Below, in pieces: positions 31,271 to 43,953 of a stretch of 64,000 bases of DNA. A program made the translations under genes and the position numbers. Location of the stretch: NCBI RefSeq assembly GCF_026151205.1, contig NC_087072.1:9235669-9299668 (forward strand), written 5' to 3'. This DNA is from Bolinopsis microptera. Lineage: Eukaryota > Ctenophora > Tentaculata > Lobata > Bolinopsidae. The notes under the pieces are model-generated. The model was not told where the DNA came from. It made no database searches and worked only from the letters and a program-made list of their open reading frames with translations. How positions within the stretch are numbered: position 1 is the stretch's first letter; each line of letters starts with the position of its first letter.

Positions 31271-32810
31271 GGACCACGTGACAGCAGCAAATTTGAGTCA
31301 TGTGACATGTTCGTTATAAACCACTTTAAAGTCCTCAATAAGTTTCGGTTCCCATTGTGATGGTTGACAATGTTAATGGCAGTTTACTCTAACATTTATG
31401 TTATTTAAGTTTTATCAGTTCATAAAGTTCAAAAAACAGTTATTTAATCTATTTAATTTTGAGGCTATATGTCCTGTATTACTTTGTAACTTAATATGGC
31501 ATAATATTCCTGGGACAATATCAAATATAACAGGGGTTCGCACGAGGCATAATATAAGTGTATCTGAGGTTGTTAATTTTATACGCTATTCTGCCAGATT
31601 TTATGACAGTTTGTTTTCTTAAGGCCGGTTGTGGCTGGGGTCAGGTTAATATGTGTAAATATAAATTGTCGTTCGCGGTGCGCGTGTTGAAATTTGGCAG
31701 AATAGGGCGGTCGATCCAATTTTATATCGAAATGCTTTTCCTAGTAAAAACATAGTTATGTCAGAGACGAGAGAGGGAACATTCACCATTGCTACGCTGC
31801 TAAACTTTCGTGCAGGTTCTGTTCGCTTCTACGTCTAGGTTCGGTATACTTGCGCGGCTCAGTTCGCATGCGTATTTTTATTGCAAACTTGGAACCGTGC
31901 AAGTGAACCGAACCTGCACAACAGTTTAACACATAGCTATATCTATGGGGATACCTTTACAATATTATCGGGAGGAGTAATAGTATTGTTAATGCCATCA
32001 ATAATATTGATAATCGTGTATCAGTTTTATCAGAGAGTAGCACCCAGTCTCACATTTTATCTGAGACCGAGGTCGAGTATTATATATTTGACTCTTATTT
32101 TAGCCAGAAGTACCTTGGCACATCTAAAGTATTGGCTTGTGAATGAGAATGATATTGATAACGCGCTGACAATAATTTATGTGAAATTACGAATTTAAAC
32201 ATTCAGCTCTTTGGAATTGAACTTTTTTATTTTGTTATTGTGAGCTTTTATAAATCGGAACACTCGTGAATTTAATTGTGATGTTCTACCGGTGCAGTGC
32301 CACAGTATCTTGCATCTGGGACGCGTATCATAGGTCATGGTCTATATCACTTTACTTGACTCCTGACTGAACCATCAATTTTCTATTTTGATTGATAATC
32401 AGCATCGAATAATGCTACTTTTACGACTCATAAGTAATAATATGATCATTGCTAAAGGCCCTTTTCACTTCTGTAAATATATCAAAAATTCGTGGGGTGA
32501 TTTGGAATCAGCGTCCTAAAATAATAACGATCAAGGTTAGTTTCCATTAACCGTAACGGATGATACTTGCGTGTCTTGGTAGGTTATAAACCTACAAGTT
32601 TCCAACTGTCGGGTAATCACTCTAAGTCTACACGTGACATTTTTAAACATGTTCTCAAGGTGGCCCTGAAGGCCTGAACACTAAATGACTATTCGAAACC
32701 CTAACTGAATTGTCCAATTCCACAATCTTACATCAAACACCTGATCGACGACCAAGTCACCAAACTTAATCAAGAATCATGGATTACTGATGGTCCCAGA
32801 CACGGCTCTT
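31271..32810. other. Intergenic, with one small hairpin repeat
   Basis: No gene recognised. At about 31798-31931 a hairpin-type repeat is seen: TAAACTTTCGTGCAGGTTC faces an inverted GAACCTGCACAACAGTTTA. A 105-codon open frame at 31881-32198 has no recognisable domain. Confidence 0.45.
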
Positions 32811-33289
32811 ACTAATTTGCTCGCCCAAAAATTATCACGTGACTTTGGTTTTTATGGTTTTGTAGCCGAACAAAACGGTTTCACATAAACCCTTCACCTA
32901 ACCATGTGCTTTCGCGCCACTGCGGGCGCGCTTGTTTCACAAGTCAAGAAAAGCACCTATCCACGAACCCCGATGGGAAGGTTCCTTTTTACCGCCGTGA
33001 GGCGGGCGCGCGCTACTGCAAGCGCAAGGGCTCTGGATAGAGCAACATAAACCCTAATCCCAACCCTAACCATAACCCCAAAGCTATCCATAACCCTTAC
33101 ACGAGCCCTAAACAATCAAATTCGTGTTTTACTAGCCTGTCGCGTGACCAAAACAGTTTTTCGCCCATAACTTTCCAGGGAAGCATTTTTAACAGAATCA
33201 GCGTCCAAAAATACATCGAACTAGATTACTTTTAAACCTTCAGGGCCTTTCTACAAGAACTTTCTTAAAATTTGGGCGAGCGATTTAGT
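32811..33289. mobile_element. TIR MITE with telomere-like interior, copy 1
   Basis: The ends ACTAATTTGCTCGCCCAAAA and an inverted AAATTTGGGCGAGCGATTTAGT bracket a non-coding interior. A second copy lies at 43954-44321 with cleaner ends. The shared interior has runs of CCCTAA-like hexamers and CACGTGAC. This copy has about 100 bp extra, GC-rich. Confidence 0.7.
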
Positions 33290-33372
33290 GAGAGCGCCCA
33301 GACACACTAAACTGACATTCGGACACAAAAACATCAACATCATCAAAAAAACTCAACATTACACTCAGTAAC

Positions 33373-33900
33373 AACAGACAAAATTACAGAACTGCAGTGC
33401 ACCTCATCACGGGACATTGTGGCCTTAACAAACACCTTGACGGATGTTACTCGTCTAAATTTCTTCGAAGTAGCGCGCGCCGCTTTCTTGCCCGATGGCA
33501 AGTGCTACGAAGTAGCGCGCGCCGGGCCAGATCATTAACAATGGTCAGACAAACACTTGACCATTGTTAATGATCTAGCCCGGCGCGCGCTACTTCGTAG
33601 CACTTGCCATCGGGCAAGAGAAGAAAGCGGCGCGCGCTACTTCGAAGAAATTTAGACGAGTAACATCCGTCAAACAAACACCTACATACCATTCGCAAAT
33701 CAGACACAAGCTTGCTTGTCCTAAATGCGGCGACGAAGAGGAGACTGTCTCACACTTTCTCGTACAGTGCCCGGCTATTGCCCAAATAAGAGGTCAATAT
33801 TTCCGGGACTACTACCTCTCTGTCAATGACATATTCGACAACCAACACAACTCCACCAATACCATGTGCCAAAGGAGTTGGATCAGCCCGGTATAACATA
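33373..33900 (+). pseudogene. LINE RNase H tail remnant, split by a foldback insertion
   Basis: Translating 33373-33437 gives a segment with TAVHLITGHCGLNKH, typical of the RNase H region in Jockey/RTE-like LINEs. The reading resumes after the insertion with LHTIRKSDT. A frameshift follows, then ACPKCGDEEETVSHFLVQCP, the terminal zinc knuckle of such elements. It ends by about 33900. Only a 3' fragment survives, and it is not functional. Confidence 0.75.
33438..33672. mobile_element. GC-rich 235-bp foldback with 11-bp target duplications
   Basis: TGACGGATGTTACTCGTCTA at the left is the exact reverse complement of the right end. The arms (about 110 bp each, with GCGCGCGCTACTTCG motifs) face each other around an AACACT loop region. 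Identical AACAAACACCT repeats flank it (33427-33437, 33673-33683). Duplications of 9-11 bp suit Mutator-like transposases. Confidence 0.85.
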
Positions 33901-35240
33901 GCGATTACTCAAACTTTGTAGGTTTACAACCTACCAGGACGCGCGCCGAGTTGGACTCGTCGACGGTCCTGGTAGGTAGAAATACGACTCAATTACGGCA
34001 GAAAAGTGCCGTAGATGCTGATTGGCTGAGACGTTTGCGCCAATAGGAGAGCTTATATTGAGTCACGTGAGCTATGCGCGGCGTAAAATCACTCTGCAGT
34101 TCGAAATTCTGTGATAAAATCGAGCGCTCATCAATTTTGTCTGGCTCTGTAACTTCACTTCCTCACGCAGTTTATAATCGATTCACTGTTGTTTTGTTCG
34201 TTGTCTATGACCGTATTGAAATTAAGCTTAACATTTGATAACAGATTCTATTCACTTCCAGCTTTAATTTGATCGCTTGCTGAGTTGCATGTCATTTGTT
34301 TGATTGTTTCCAGATTCAATCTGACCGGTGTATCATCAATCAATATTACGGTTCAGTCATTCAGTGGGCCATAATTAAGCTGCTACCTGTGCATATGCAG
34401 ATGAACAAACGAATATTGTGGTGCATGCCAATGTAAATGAAGGTTTTTGTCGCTTACCTTAGTGTACAGCAGGGTGTCAGAATTATTGGCGTGTTTGAAA
34501 TTTTATGTGTATTTTATGATGAAATCAATATTTTTCGACGGGTCATAACTTTACTTCTGAATATCGAAATTACAAAATTCAAAAACTGGTCTGTAGACAA
34601 TCGTCTGAACTTTTTCTTAAATTCAGAATTTTGTGTTGATGTACCTCAAAACCCATAATTTAGGCCGTTATTTAAAGGGTCGATTCCATACTTGGTTAGA
34701 TTTACGAAGGAGTAAGGGATTTATGTGTAATTTTTTTTGGTGAATTTTTTCTGAAATTATTCTTTAGACTAAAGTGCACAACTCTTCAGGCGACAGCGAA
34801 ACATATAGAAAACTATAGATTTTATAAAAGCTCTCTTTCTCCTCTAACTGACGCAAGAAAATGTAGTCAGGCGGATTCATCCCGGAATTCAGGAGAAGCA
34901 GCCGAAGGCTTCAAGTCCAATTATCCAAATTTTTCTCTTTCGTCGTAATTATCGACGAAATTTAACTTCTTTCGGACTTTGTTTTTAGACTGAACTGTAG
35001 TATGAAGGATTATCTCTCGAATGATTAAGACTCCATAGGAAACTGTACAATTAATTTTGAAGATCAAACATATTTTTACTATTGGCATTGTTGATGCGAC
35101 CTAACCCGATCGTTTTTGCTATAACTATATCCCTTGAACTATATGTTCAAGACTAGAATTTCGAGTTCTCCTTATGCTACAGGTACTCCAAATATCGTAT
35201 GATAATAATAATCTAAATCATTGGCTAGAAATGACGTGAC
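33901..35240. other. Intergenic, no gene recognised
   Basis: A stretch near 34015-34110 has CCAAT-type motifs (GATTGGCT, GCCAATAGG) and CACGTGA, which could be a promoter, but no exon follows that I can identify. Confidence 0.35.
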
Positions 35241-35257
35241 ACACTTGTAATCCAGTG

Positions 35258-36625
35258 GCAGTAATGTTTATTAACGGCATTACATGGAGTCCCTGTTCAT
35301 TTTACCAAATAATGAACTGTGACTAAACTTCCAAGTTGAATTCTTTAACTTGCCCCTCGGACGTTATTCCACAGTAACAGACCTGATACAACGTGAGGGA
35401 CACCAGTTATATATCGGTTATTAAATATAAGGCTGATGTGTTAAGTTATTAATTGTTTCTAAGGTGTGTCCCAATTCCCATACATCCGTTTACACTCAGT
35501 GTGTACTGAACGATTTGCTTATAATAACAAGAACCCATTTGTGTATTAAAACATAGACCTCAGTTTGTAAAGTAAATCTTTTGAGTTTGTAAAGTAAATC
35601 TTTTGAGTTTGAACACCTCCTAGTTACCATGGTGATAATTCCAGAGATATCACGCGATTTGGTAACCAAGTAAATTGTTATAATTGAATGCGTAGAGTAC
35701 ACTAATCATTGGCTTTTACTTTTAGTGGCAGTAATTTTTATTGAACTGTGACTAAACTTCCAAGTTGAATTCTTTAACTAGCCCCTCGGACGTTTCCATA
35801 GTAACAGACCTGATATAATAACGTGAGGGACACCAGTTATATATCGGTTATTAAATGTAAGGCTACTACGATTAGCTATTAAGTGTTTCTAAGGTGTGTC
35901 CCAATTCCCATACATCCGTTTACACTCAGTGTGTACTGAACGATTTGCTTATAATAACAAGAACCCATTTGTGTATTAAAACATAGACCTCAGTTTGTAA
36001 AGTAAATCTTTTGAGTTTGTAAAGTAAATCTTTTGAGTTTGAACACCTCCTAGTTACCATGGTGATAATTCCAGAGATATCACTCGATTTGCTAACCAAG
36101 TAAATTGTTATAATTGAATGCGTAGAGTACACTAATCATTGGCTTTTACTTTTAGTGGCAGTAATTTTTATTGAACTGTGACTAAACTTCCAAGTTGAAT
36201 TCTTTAACTAGCCCCTCGGACGTTTGCATAGTAACAGACCTGATATAATAACGTGAGGGACACCAGTTATATATCGGTTATTAAACGTAAGGCTACAACG
36301 ATTAGCTATTAAGTGTTTCTAAGGTGTGTCCCAACTCCCAATTCCCATACATCCGTTTACACTCAGTGTGTACTGAATGATTTGCTTACAATAACAAGAA
36401 CCCATTTGTGTAAATATTACATTATATCATACCTACTATTTAAGCTTCAATTATCCGTTGAACATGGATATTAAAACATAGACCTCAGTTTGTAAAGTAA
36501 ATCTTCTGAACACCTCCCAGTTACCATGGTGATAATCCAAGAGATATCACGCGTCTTTCTAACCCAGTATCGCTATAATTGTATAATCGAATCCGTAGAA
36601 AGTGCAATTATCATTGGCTATCAAT
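35258..36625. repeat. Tandem triplication of a roughly 430-bp unit
   Basis: Units start near 35258, 35724 and 36154 at the shared GTGGCAGTAAT. They contain the same blocks in order, such as CTGTGACTAAACTTCCAAG, CCTCGGACG, GGACACCAGTTATATATCGG and CACTCAGTGTGTACTGAA. Units 1 and 2 are closest. Unit 3 carries about 50 extra bases near 36410-36470. It has no coding potential. Confidence 0.85.
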
Positions 36626-37250
36626 GACGTGACATAGTTGTAGTCTAGTGGTAATAATGTTTTTGGCTAGCTGACTGAACACGCCATTTTGGAACTAAAT
36701 TGATCGTCTCCAGGTCCCCGGACAGTTTCATCTTTAAATATCTTAGTTAATTAGTTTAAATCAGACTTATAGACAATAGATTACAGAACCCTTGATTTCA
36801 TCGCCTTTGTACACTGCAGTACAGGAGTAAAACTCCTACATACAATCGGAAAATGATCTGACGGTGTACACTCTTTAAATGTATAATAACCTCCTTTTAA
36901 AATAAAATATATATTTTTAACAAATTTGCTGTTAATTAGTACTTGAGTATTTAGTATCCGTGTAAATAAGTCCTCTTTACTGGTTTTTGTCGTTGCTTAG
37001 TAACCTTAAAATGTGTGCTTTTAACGGTATAAATACGGTAAATATTTAACTCTGTGAGATTATCATGAACTAATACTCTTCAAAATTTCGTTAGCCAGGA
37101 CTGATCTAGTGCAAGATGAAGTACTGTTAACTTTTAACGAGAACAAGCAGAGTTAAGTTTTCGTTATGGAGAATGGAGAATGTAAGCAAGTGATTTTTAA
37201 ATATCATTTTCTACTGATAAGTTTTTAATTTATATTACAACAGGTAAAAA
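36626..37250. other. Intergenic, no gene recognised
   Basis: AT-rich; no coding signal and no repeat recognised. Confidence 0.4.
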
Positions 37251-37795
37251 CTGTCTTCTTCTCTGTTGGACGTTGGTAGGTTAAACATTTGTGTCATTGT
37301 AAACTAAAAGTTAAATTATTTAAACGTAATTAAATTGATACATCTCACTAATTCAATATATTTATCCAGGTGTTTGGGCAGAGTCGGACAGATTTTAGAA
37401 AATCGCTAGGGTACCATCCTGCAGAAGATGGTGAACATATTTATTAATAATAAGCACTGCTACATTTGACTAGAATATGATAGAGGAGGGAAAAATCCAA
37501 CAGGCGAATTAAAAGCCCGTGCTATAATACCACTCTTTCTTAACTTTAACTATCTCATCAATCAAGGTTCTTCAAAACTGTCTTCTTCTCTGTTGGTAGG
37601 TTATACATTTGTGTCATTGTAAACTTAAAGTTAAATTATTTAAACGTAATTAAATTGATACATCTCACTAATTCAATATATTTATCCAGGTGTTTGGGCA
37701 GAGTCGGACAGATTTTAGAAAAGCGCTAGAGTACCATCCTGCAGAAGACGACGAACAAATTAGCACTGCTACATTTTACTAGAATATGATAGAGG
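37251..37795. repeat. Direct duplication, two copies of about 220 bp
   Basis: 37253-37470 and 37569-37790 share AACTGTCTTCTTCTCTGTTG, TTGTCATTGTAAAC, TCCAGGTGTTTGGGCAGAGT and CTAGAATATGATAGAGGAG in order with small indels. No gene is present. Confidence 0.85.
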
Positions 37796-38397
37796 AGTTA
37801 TACTGTTATTCTCCCCTTTGCTTTTTCGCTGAAGCTCGTTTACAGACAACACTTCCCCTGGAACTGGATCACGATCACGAAAGATAAAACCCGAAGGTGA
37901 CCTACTCTGATCTTGTTATCTCAGATTCTCACAAAGTAAATTTATCATAATTTCCGCATACCCCTCTAAGTAAGACAGTGCTAATTTAGTCGTTTACTAT
38001 TATATGTTTCGATGACATTTTCGAATTGTTTTAATAGACTCAGTTTCTAATGAAATTAAATCGTGAAATCATTTTCTAATGTCATTTATTGTTAACTTGA
38101 ATGCAACTTGGTTGTGAAATAGGTTATTTTATTTCTGTGCAAATTTGTAGACTTTTAAGTCAACTACTTGCAGGATAAGATTTTCAACAGAACCAAGAGC
38201 GGTACCCAAATCAACGATGTGGTTTGCAAGGGAAGCAGTGGTCAAATATCCTGTTCAAACTAAACAGAATTCTCGTCAGATCCGGTAAATTTATAATGAT
38301 TTGATAAAATTATCGATGCAAATGACAATCTTTTAGATTACAAAATCAGTCAAGCAATCTTAACCATATTGTTGCAGATTTTGAACTATACCGCCGC
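37796..38397. other. Intergenic, no gene recognised
   Basis: Nothing recognised before the SINE insertion. Confidence 0.4.
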
Positions 38398-38407
38398 AAC
38401 CACATAT

Positions 38408-38565
38408 GTTTGTTTGTTTGTTTATAGAACCCGTCCCCAATCTCGTATCGGAAAATGACTAAACTCAGGTCTGAGTGTGAATACGGGTGGTACCTGCAAG
38501 AGTGTTCATTAAGCATTTAGAGTTCTGTAAAACTGCAGTTACAATTGTGCTAGAGTATTTTTAGT
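38408..38565 (-). mobile_element. 158-bp SINE-like element with (AAAC)n tail
   Basis: Exact 10-bp direct repeats AACCACATAT (38398-38407, 38566-38575) bracket it. On the minus strand it starts ACTAAAAATACTCTAGCAC and ends in AAAC repeats. The same sequence forms the left end of the 7.1-kb LINE (12129-12287) and of its short derivative (from 3160). Its GATACGAGATTGGGGAC segment recurs in four array spacers. Confidence 0.8.
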
Positions 38566-38575
38566 AACCACATAT

Positions 38576-40155
38576 AAACCACCAGATTAAATTTTGAGAC
38601 ACAAATTTACACTTTCTGGCCTTTAGAGAATATCACGCTGTATCAACAAAAACATGTACCTTTTGGTCGTTTAAATCGCCCTGGGCAGTGGCACTGCGAG
38701 GTATTGACAGCAAATAGGAGCTATAAATTTGGTTTTCAATTGGTTTAAACAAAACAATGCATGTTTCTCCGCCAATATATTCCTACTAATATGACTAATA
38801 CTGTGTCTGTGATAAAGCGTACGTAAATAATCGATCGGCTGTGCATGGTCTCCCATGATATTTAATGGTTTATTAGGGATGATGTGGTCCCTGGGAAGGG
38901 GCATTCCCAGTTTAACCTACTTACTCTCCAAACTTGGGGTAAATAAAACTTCGCATTATAATTATTATTTATGAAAAGAAAATTGAACATTTCAATTTCC
39001 ATGATCCATTAGGATATTGTTAATAGCACTTGCTAAGTTTTGTAAAGGAATTAGCAATAACTTTAGTGTCACTTTGGCAGTTGCCAATTTATGGGGATAT
39101 TTCCGCATTGCATGACATGGACCATTTAAATAATATCTTAATTTGATATTGCGATTATCGAGTCACTCTGAAACAAATTGTGTCTAACTAGACCAAATGT
39201 AAACAACAGTTGTGCATGGAAATGGATTGGATATCTACATGAATTTAGTCGAAATTGCATAGTGAAAGGTCATTTCATAATAAATTACTCGTATAAACTC
39301 ATACTTCATACAATTCTAAGTTCTTATGTACATGTTCAATGTTCATGATTCGCTGTAGAATAAAGGGCGGTTCACAAAAAACACTTTTCGTTCAAATAGT
39401 TAGATATCACCTTTAATTAGTTGCTCTATAGGGTCAAGAACAACCACAATTTTTTTTGTGTCCCTACGGTTTCGTATAATACTGACTTGGGCCACGCCCA
39501 TATTTTTCACCAATTTTTAAAAGGTAAAATTCTCTAAATCGTCAATTTAGTCACGAAGGAGTATGGAAAGAGTTCTAAATGTGTGCTCCTCTAATATAAA
39601 CAGTAGGAAATGGTTAACTTAAGTCGAGGTCTCAGGTCTCAGGTCTCTACAATGTCGGGAAGTTCCTGCAGGAATTTGGGCATTGCGCTTGAAGCGCAAG
39701 ATTCACTGCGCCAAAAGCGAAGGTCGTAGAGACATGAGACCTTGACTAAAGTTAACCATTTCATACCATTGCTATAAGAGTATGGCACTTTCAGAGCCCT
39801 GAACACACTCCCATATCTCTTAATCGTCAATTATATGAATTTTACCTGTTAAAATATATCTTCTTTTACTGATATCAATTTAGTTTAACACTGTTAGTTT
39901 TTAAAAAGAACATAATACTTCACACCAAACTAACACACAATATGATAATATAGGGTTACTTCTACACACAGACATAACCCTTTATCAACTGTAATATAAC
40001 ATAATTGATTAAAGTATCAATGTCTGGCGAGATATTTGTTTCTGCACACTGAAGATGTAGCGAGGAGCCTACACTGCACGTGGGCGAAATTTTCCCGCTT
40101 AAACTGACTCGATACTAACTGAAACTCTACACTTTGCATTTCATGGGAGCGTTAT
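38576..40155. other. Intergenic with a small inverted-repeat element
   Basis: At about 39606-39770, GGAAATGGTTAACTTAAGTC and GAGGTCTCAGGTCTC are mirrored by an inverted GAGACATGAGACCTTGACTA ... GTTAACCATTTC, which makes a foldback. No gene recognised elsewhere. Confidence 0.5.
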
Positions 40156-40343
40156 AAGGGAGCGTTCACATATGACGTCAGCAGCCGAGGGGGAGGCCGG
40201 AGGGGGTTGTGAAATGCTGACGGGAGGAGGGGGTTTGAGGGGGGGGGGGGGTTGGGTCGCTCAATGCTGAAAGTTGCTGACAGGCGGGGGGGGGGGGTAA
40301 AATTTGCCAAAATAGTGCTGATTTTATATGTTAACGCTCCCTA
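40156..40343. mobile_element. 188-bp MITE with long G runs
   Basis: GGGAGCGTTCACATAT at the left is mirrored by ATATGTTAACGCTCCC at the right. TATAA flanks both sides. The interior has several runs of 5 to 13 G, a strong candidate for G-quadruplex formation. Relatives: 7941-8270, and an end-like fragment near 44560-44600 (ATATGTGAACGCTCC). Confidence 0.7.
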
Positions 40344-40775
40344 TAATAAATGCTCACTCTGCATTAACTAAGAATTGAATTTAGCAGTTGGAAGTTTGAG
40401 GGCTGAGGCGATTTCTTTTCAAAATTTGTGCCGGCCCCCATTTCTTGCCCCCATTTCTTGCGCCCATTGCGAGCTTGCCCCTTGCTGGTTTAGAGTGGTT
40501 ACTTATAGTATGTGTTTGGTGTGTAATAATTACAACCTTGCTATCAAGCTCAACCAAAAATATTAGATCGTAGAGTAAACACTAAACCATGGCCATCTTG
40601 TATTGATCTAAAGACGTTTAATGGTTTGTACTGAAATAGTTGCAAACTTTTCCATAACCGTTTTGCTAAGATGACTACGTAATTAATTTTTATAACTGCA
40701 ATTATACTCAATAGGCGTACGTCATACTATTCTAATGGTAAAATAATAATGGGGCGACATAAGTTGAAGTGTCCG
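40344..40775. other. Intergenic, no gene recognised
   Basis: No coding signal or repeat recognised. Confidence 0.4.
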
Positions 40776-41975
40776 TAGCCTAGGAGCCATCAAAAGTCAT
40801 TACCCAGGTTCATGGAATGAACGGAAATGAACAAACATGAACATTATCCTCAAAGTACTCAAAATTGTTCAAAATTGGTCGGAAAGAGTTTAATATAGGT
40901 CCTAGGAGTACTCAAACCAAGTTTGGGAATCACTGCATGTCTAGCACCGATGTAACCAATGTGCCAATTTCGTCCCAATAATCGTCCCGAGTATCTGCAG
41001 ATTTTTGGAACATGGGGACTTCGAAGTATTGGCTGTATTTGAGTGCTGGGAAGCCTCAATTCGGTTTTCTAAGATGGATATAGTTAAAAACTAGGCCTAG
41101 GAGCCATCAAAGGTCGCATAACATTACCCATGTTCATGGAATGAACGGAAATGAACAAACATGAACATTATCCTCAAAGTGCTCAAAATCGTTCAAAATT
41201 GGTCGGAAAGAGTTTATATTGGTCCTAGGAGTACTCAAACCAAGTTTGGGAATCACTGCATGTCTAGCACCGATGTAACCAATGTGCCAATTTCGTCCCA
41301 ATAATCGTCCCGAGTATCTGCAGATTTTTGGAACATGGGGACATCGAAGTATTGGCTGTATTTGAGTGCTGGGAAGCCTCAATTCGGTTTTCTAAGATGG
41401 ATATAGTTAAAAACTAGGCCTAGGAGCCATCAAAAGTCACATAACATTACCCAGGTTCATGGAATGAACGGAAATGAACAAACATGAACATTATCCTCAA
41501 AGTGCTCAAAATTGTTCAAAATTGGTCGGAAAGAGTTAATATTGGTCCTAGGAGTACTCAAACCAAGTTTGGGAATCACTGCATGTCTAGCACCGATGTA
41601 ACCAATGTGCCAATTTCGTCCCAATAATCGTCCCGAGTATCTGCAGATTTTTGGAACATGGGGACTTCGAAGTATTGGCTGTATTTGAGTGCTGGGAAGC
41701 CTCAATTCGGTTTTCTAAGATGGATATAGTTAAAAACTAGGCCTAGGAGCCATCACAGGTCGCATAACATTACCCAGGTTCATGGAATGAACGGAAATGA
41801 ACAAACATGAACATTATCCTCAAAGTGCTCAAAATTGTTCAAAATTGGTCGGAAAGAGTTAATATTAGTCCTAGGAGTACTCAAACCAAGTTTGGGAATC
41901 ACTGCATGTCTAGAACCGATGTAACCAATGTTCCAATTTTGTCCCAATAATCCTCCTAAGTATCCCATATTCAAT
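40776..41975. repeat. Four tandem copies of a 323-bp unit
   Basis: Units begin at about 40779, 41095, 41418 and 41741 with CCTAGGAGCCATCA. The first lacks a few bases and the fourth is cut short after about 230 bp. They are highly similar (single-base changes), so the amplification is recent. Minus-strand open frames inside repeat with the unit and are not taken as genes. Confidence 0.9.
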
Positions 41976-43953
41976 TTTGCGACCAATTTTGTATTATATT
42001 TTCGTTAAATTTCCTATCAGAATTATGTACACAATTATTAGCACACGTACCTGAATTCTCTCCAAGTGAAGTTGGCAATTAAAATAATATGTTGTTATGT
42101 AATATTCCAACTTCATGACCGAAATGTTATCACGAGATGTACATGTTCGCTTACTTTGTCATTACTTTATTACGGCAGGCTGCGGTAATCTATAAATAAT
42201 CATACTTTACACACATTTCTTTACACGCTGTAGGTTCCACATTGCACATTGGCGTATCATATTCCACTTAAAATTAAAAATTACCATGCACACGCACAAA
42301 TTGCCCATTTTTGTCGATAAATGGTACATAAAAATGTAACCATTTATCGACAGAAATACGATATATATAATGTTCCCGAATAGTATAACCTAAAAATGAC
42401 TTGTTTGAAATCAAATATCTAATTAGCCGAGTTCTGATTATATCTTACCAACCTTCCCGATAACACCAGTTTGTATCTAAACATTTGCTCCTAATAGCAA
42501 CACTGACGTAATGGGTTTTATTTTCAGTTACTGATGGACTGACCTGCCATTGTGTGATACTGATAGTCGCCGAAGGATCTCTCTGACATGAAAACGGCTA
42601 TACTGACGTCTGACAAAGTTACTCAGAATGTTCTTTCTTCTCTAATCTCTGACTCTCATTTTGCTGTGCCGGAGCCCGGAATGTCGTGCCCTTATTATTT
42701 CTGGAAGATAATGTACTGCTGGGAATAATCTATACTCTATTTCTCCTGAAACTGTAAAACATACAGTAGGTGAGGACATACTAGAATTTTTGGAATATAA
42801 TTATATGGCTTACAAATACAATTCAGTCACACTGTAGGCTCAATATTGTGAACAGTCATAATTGTGGGTCAAGTTTTTGTAGCTTAATCAGTAATGCATC
42901 ATGTCTTAACTCCCAAACCATCTGATAAACCGAGTTTCAACCTCTTTGATCAATTAAAATGAATTACTTTCAGTTACTGCCAAAACTTTCTTCTACAAAT
43001 CCTCTACAATGATGCCGAACGCTTGAACTTGAAGATTGAGTTAATCTTCAAGATGTTGCTCCGATCAAAGAATTTAAGATGACAATTCCAGTTCATAATG
43101 TTACACTGTGCACGGGATTTAGAAAGATAAACATTATATATTATAATCCGTTGTTTCAATATTTTGTTTTCTTTGTTAATCACTAACTGATCGATGATCT
43201 AACTAGGTTTTATCTCTAACTTAAACTGTGATCTGAGAGAAGCTTTATCAGTGTGTAGTGTGCGTGCAGTACTGCGCCGTGACGTAATAGGACAAAAAGT
43301 ACCTGCCACCAATGGTCAACACCAAAAGCGCGGCGTACTGCGCGCGACCAACTTTTTCGCCCGTACAATATATGGAACAGATATTTTACGAGTATCACCC
43401 GTTAACTCAAACTGCAAACGTCGTCTTAGTTCGCCTCTCTAGCTTCCACACTCATTACTGGGCGGCGCTCAGCCTAGGTCATTCCGTCGAATCTTTATTC
43501 GGGCTGAGTAAATTACGACTTCCATCGCCCTGAAAAAAGTGCGAATATTCATTGGATGTTAGAGCGCACGTGACTAGCATTCACGTGATCGTTCAGAACC
43601 AATTACAGCCGCGCAAAAGATCACGTGCACGCCAACTACCAATAAGAAAGAAGTGACGTATGCGCTACAAGAGCCGCGCGCTGAGTTAGATTAAACAATC
43701 TGATTATTTGATTGTAAAATCGCATAAACGCGCCTATTTGCGCGTTTTAGAGGGTTCAAATACGCCAGGCTATGTTAATGAACATAATAGCCTGGGGTCC
43801 CCAGGTAACCACACTCAATACCACCGGCCACTTATTAAGCGTTCATCTATGACACAACACTTACCATGTCATCCTTGACTACACATTTTGATTCCGCCGG
43901 TATCCTCCCACAAGACTGCCATACCCCAGAGGTAGGCAAAGCATCTGGCTTTT
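41976..43953. other. Intergenic, no gene recognised
   Basis: A long stretch with no domain-bearing frame. CACGTGA motifs cluster at 43567-43630 beside CCAAT-like and GCGC sequence, which might be a CpG-type promoter, but no transcript model could be built. Confidence 0.4.

Noticed and set aside
31881-32198. 105-codon frame with a membrane-like stretch
   Set aside because: There is no recognisable family, no splice-supported model, and part of it lies in a hairpin repeat.
40859-41986. Four similar minus-strand frames of 66-82 codons
   Set aside because: They repeat only because the 323-bp DNA unit repeats. No start context, domain or codon-level conservation is visible.
43250-43535. Overlapping short frames in a GC-rich patch
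   Set aside because: There is no domain, both strands are open by chance in GC-rich DNA, and there are no neighbouring exons.
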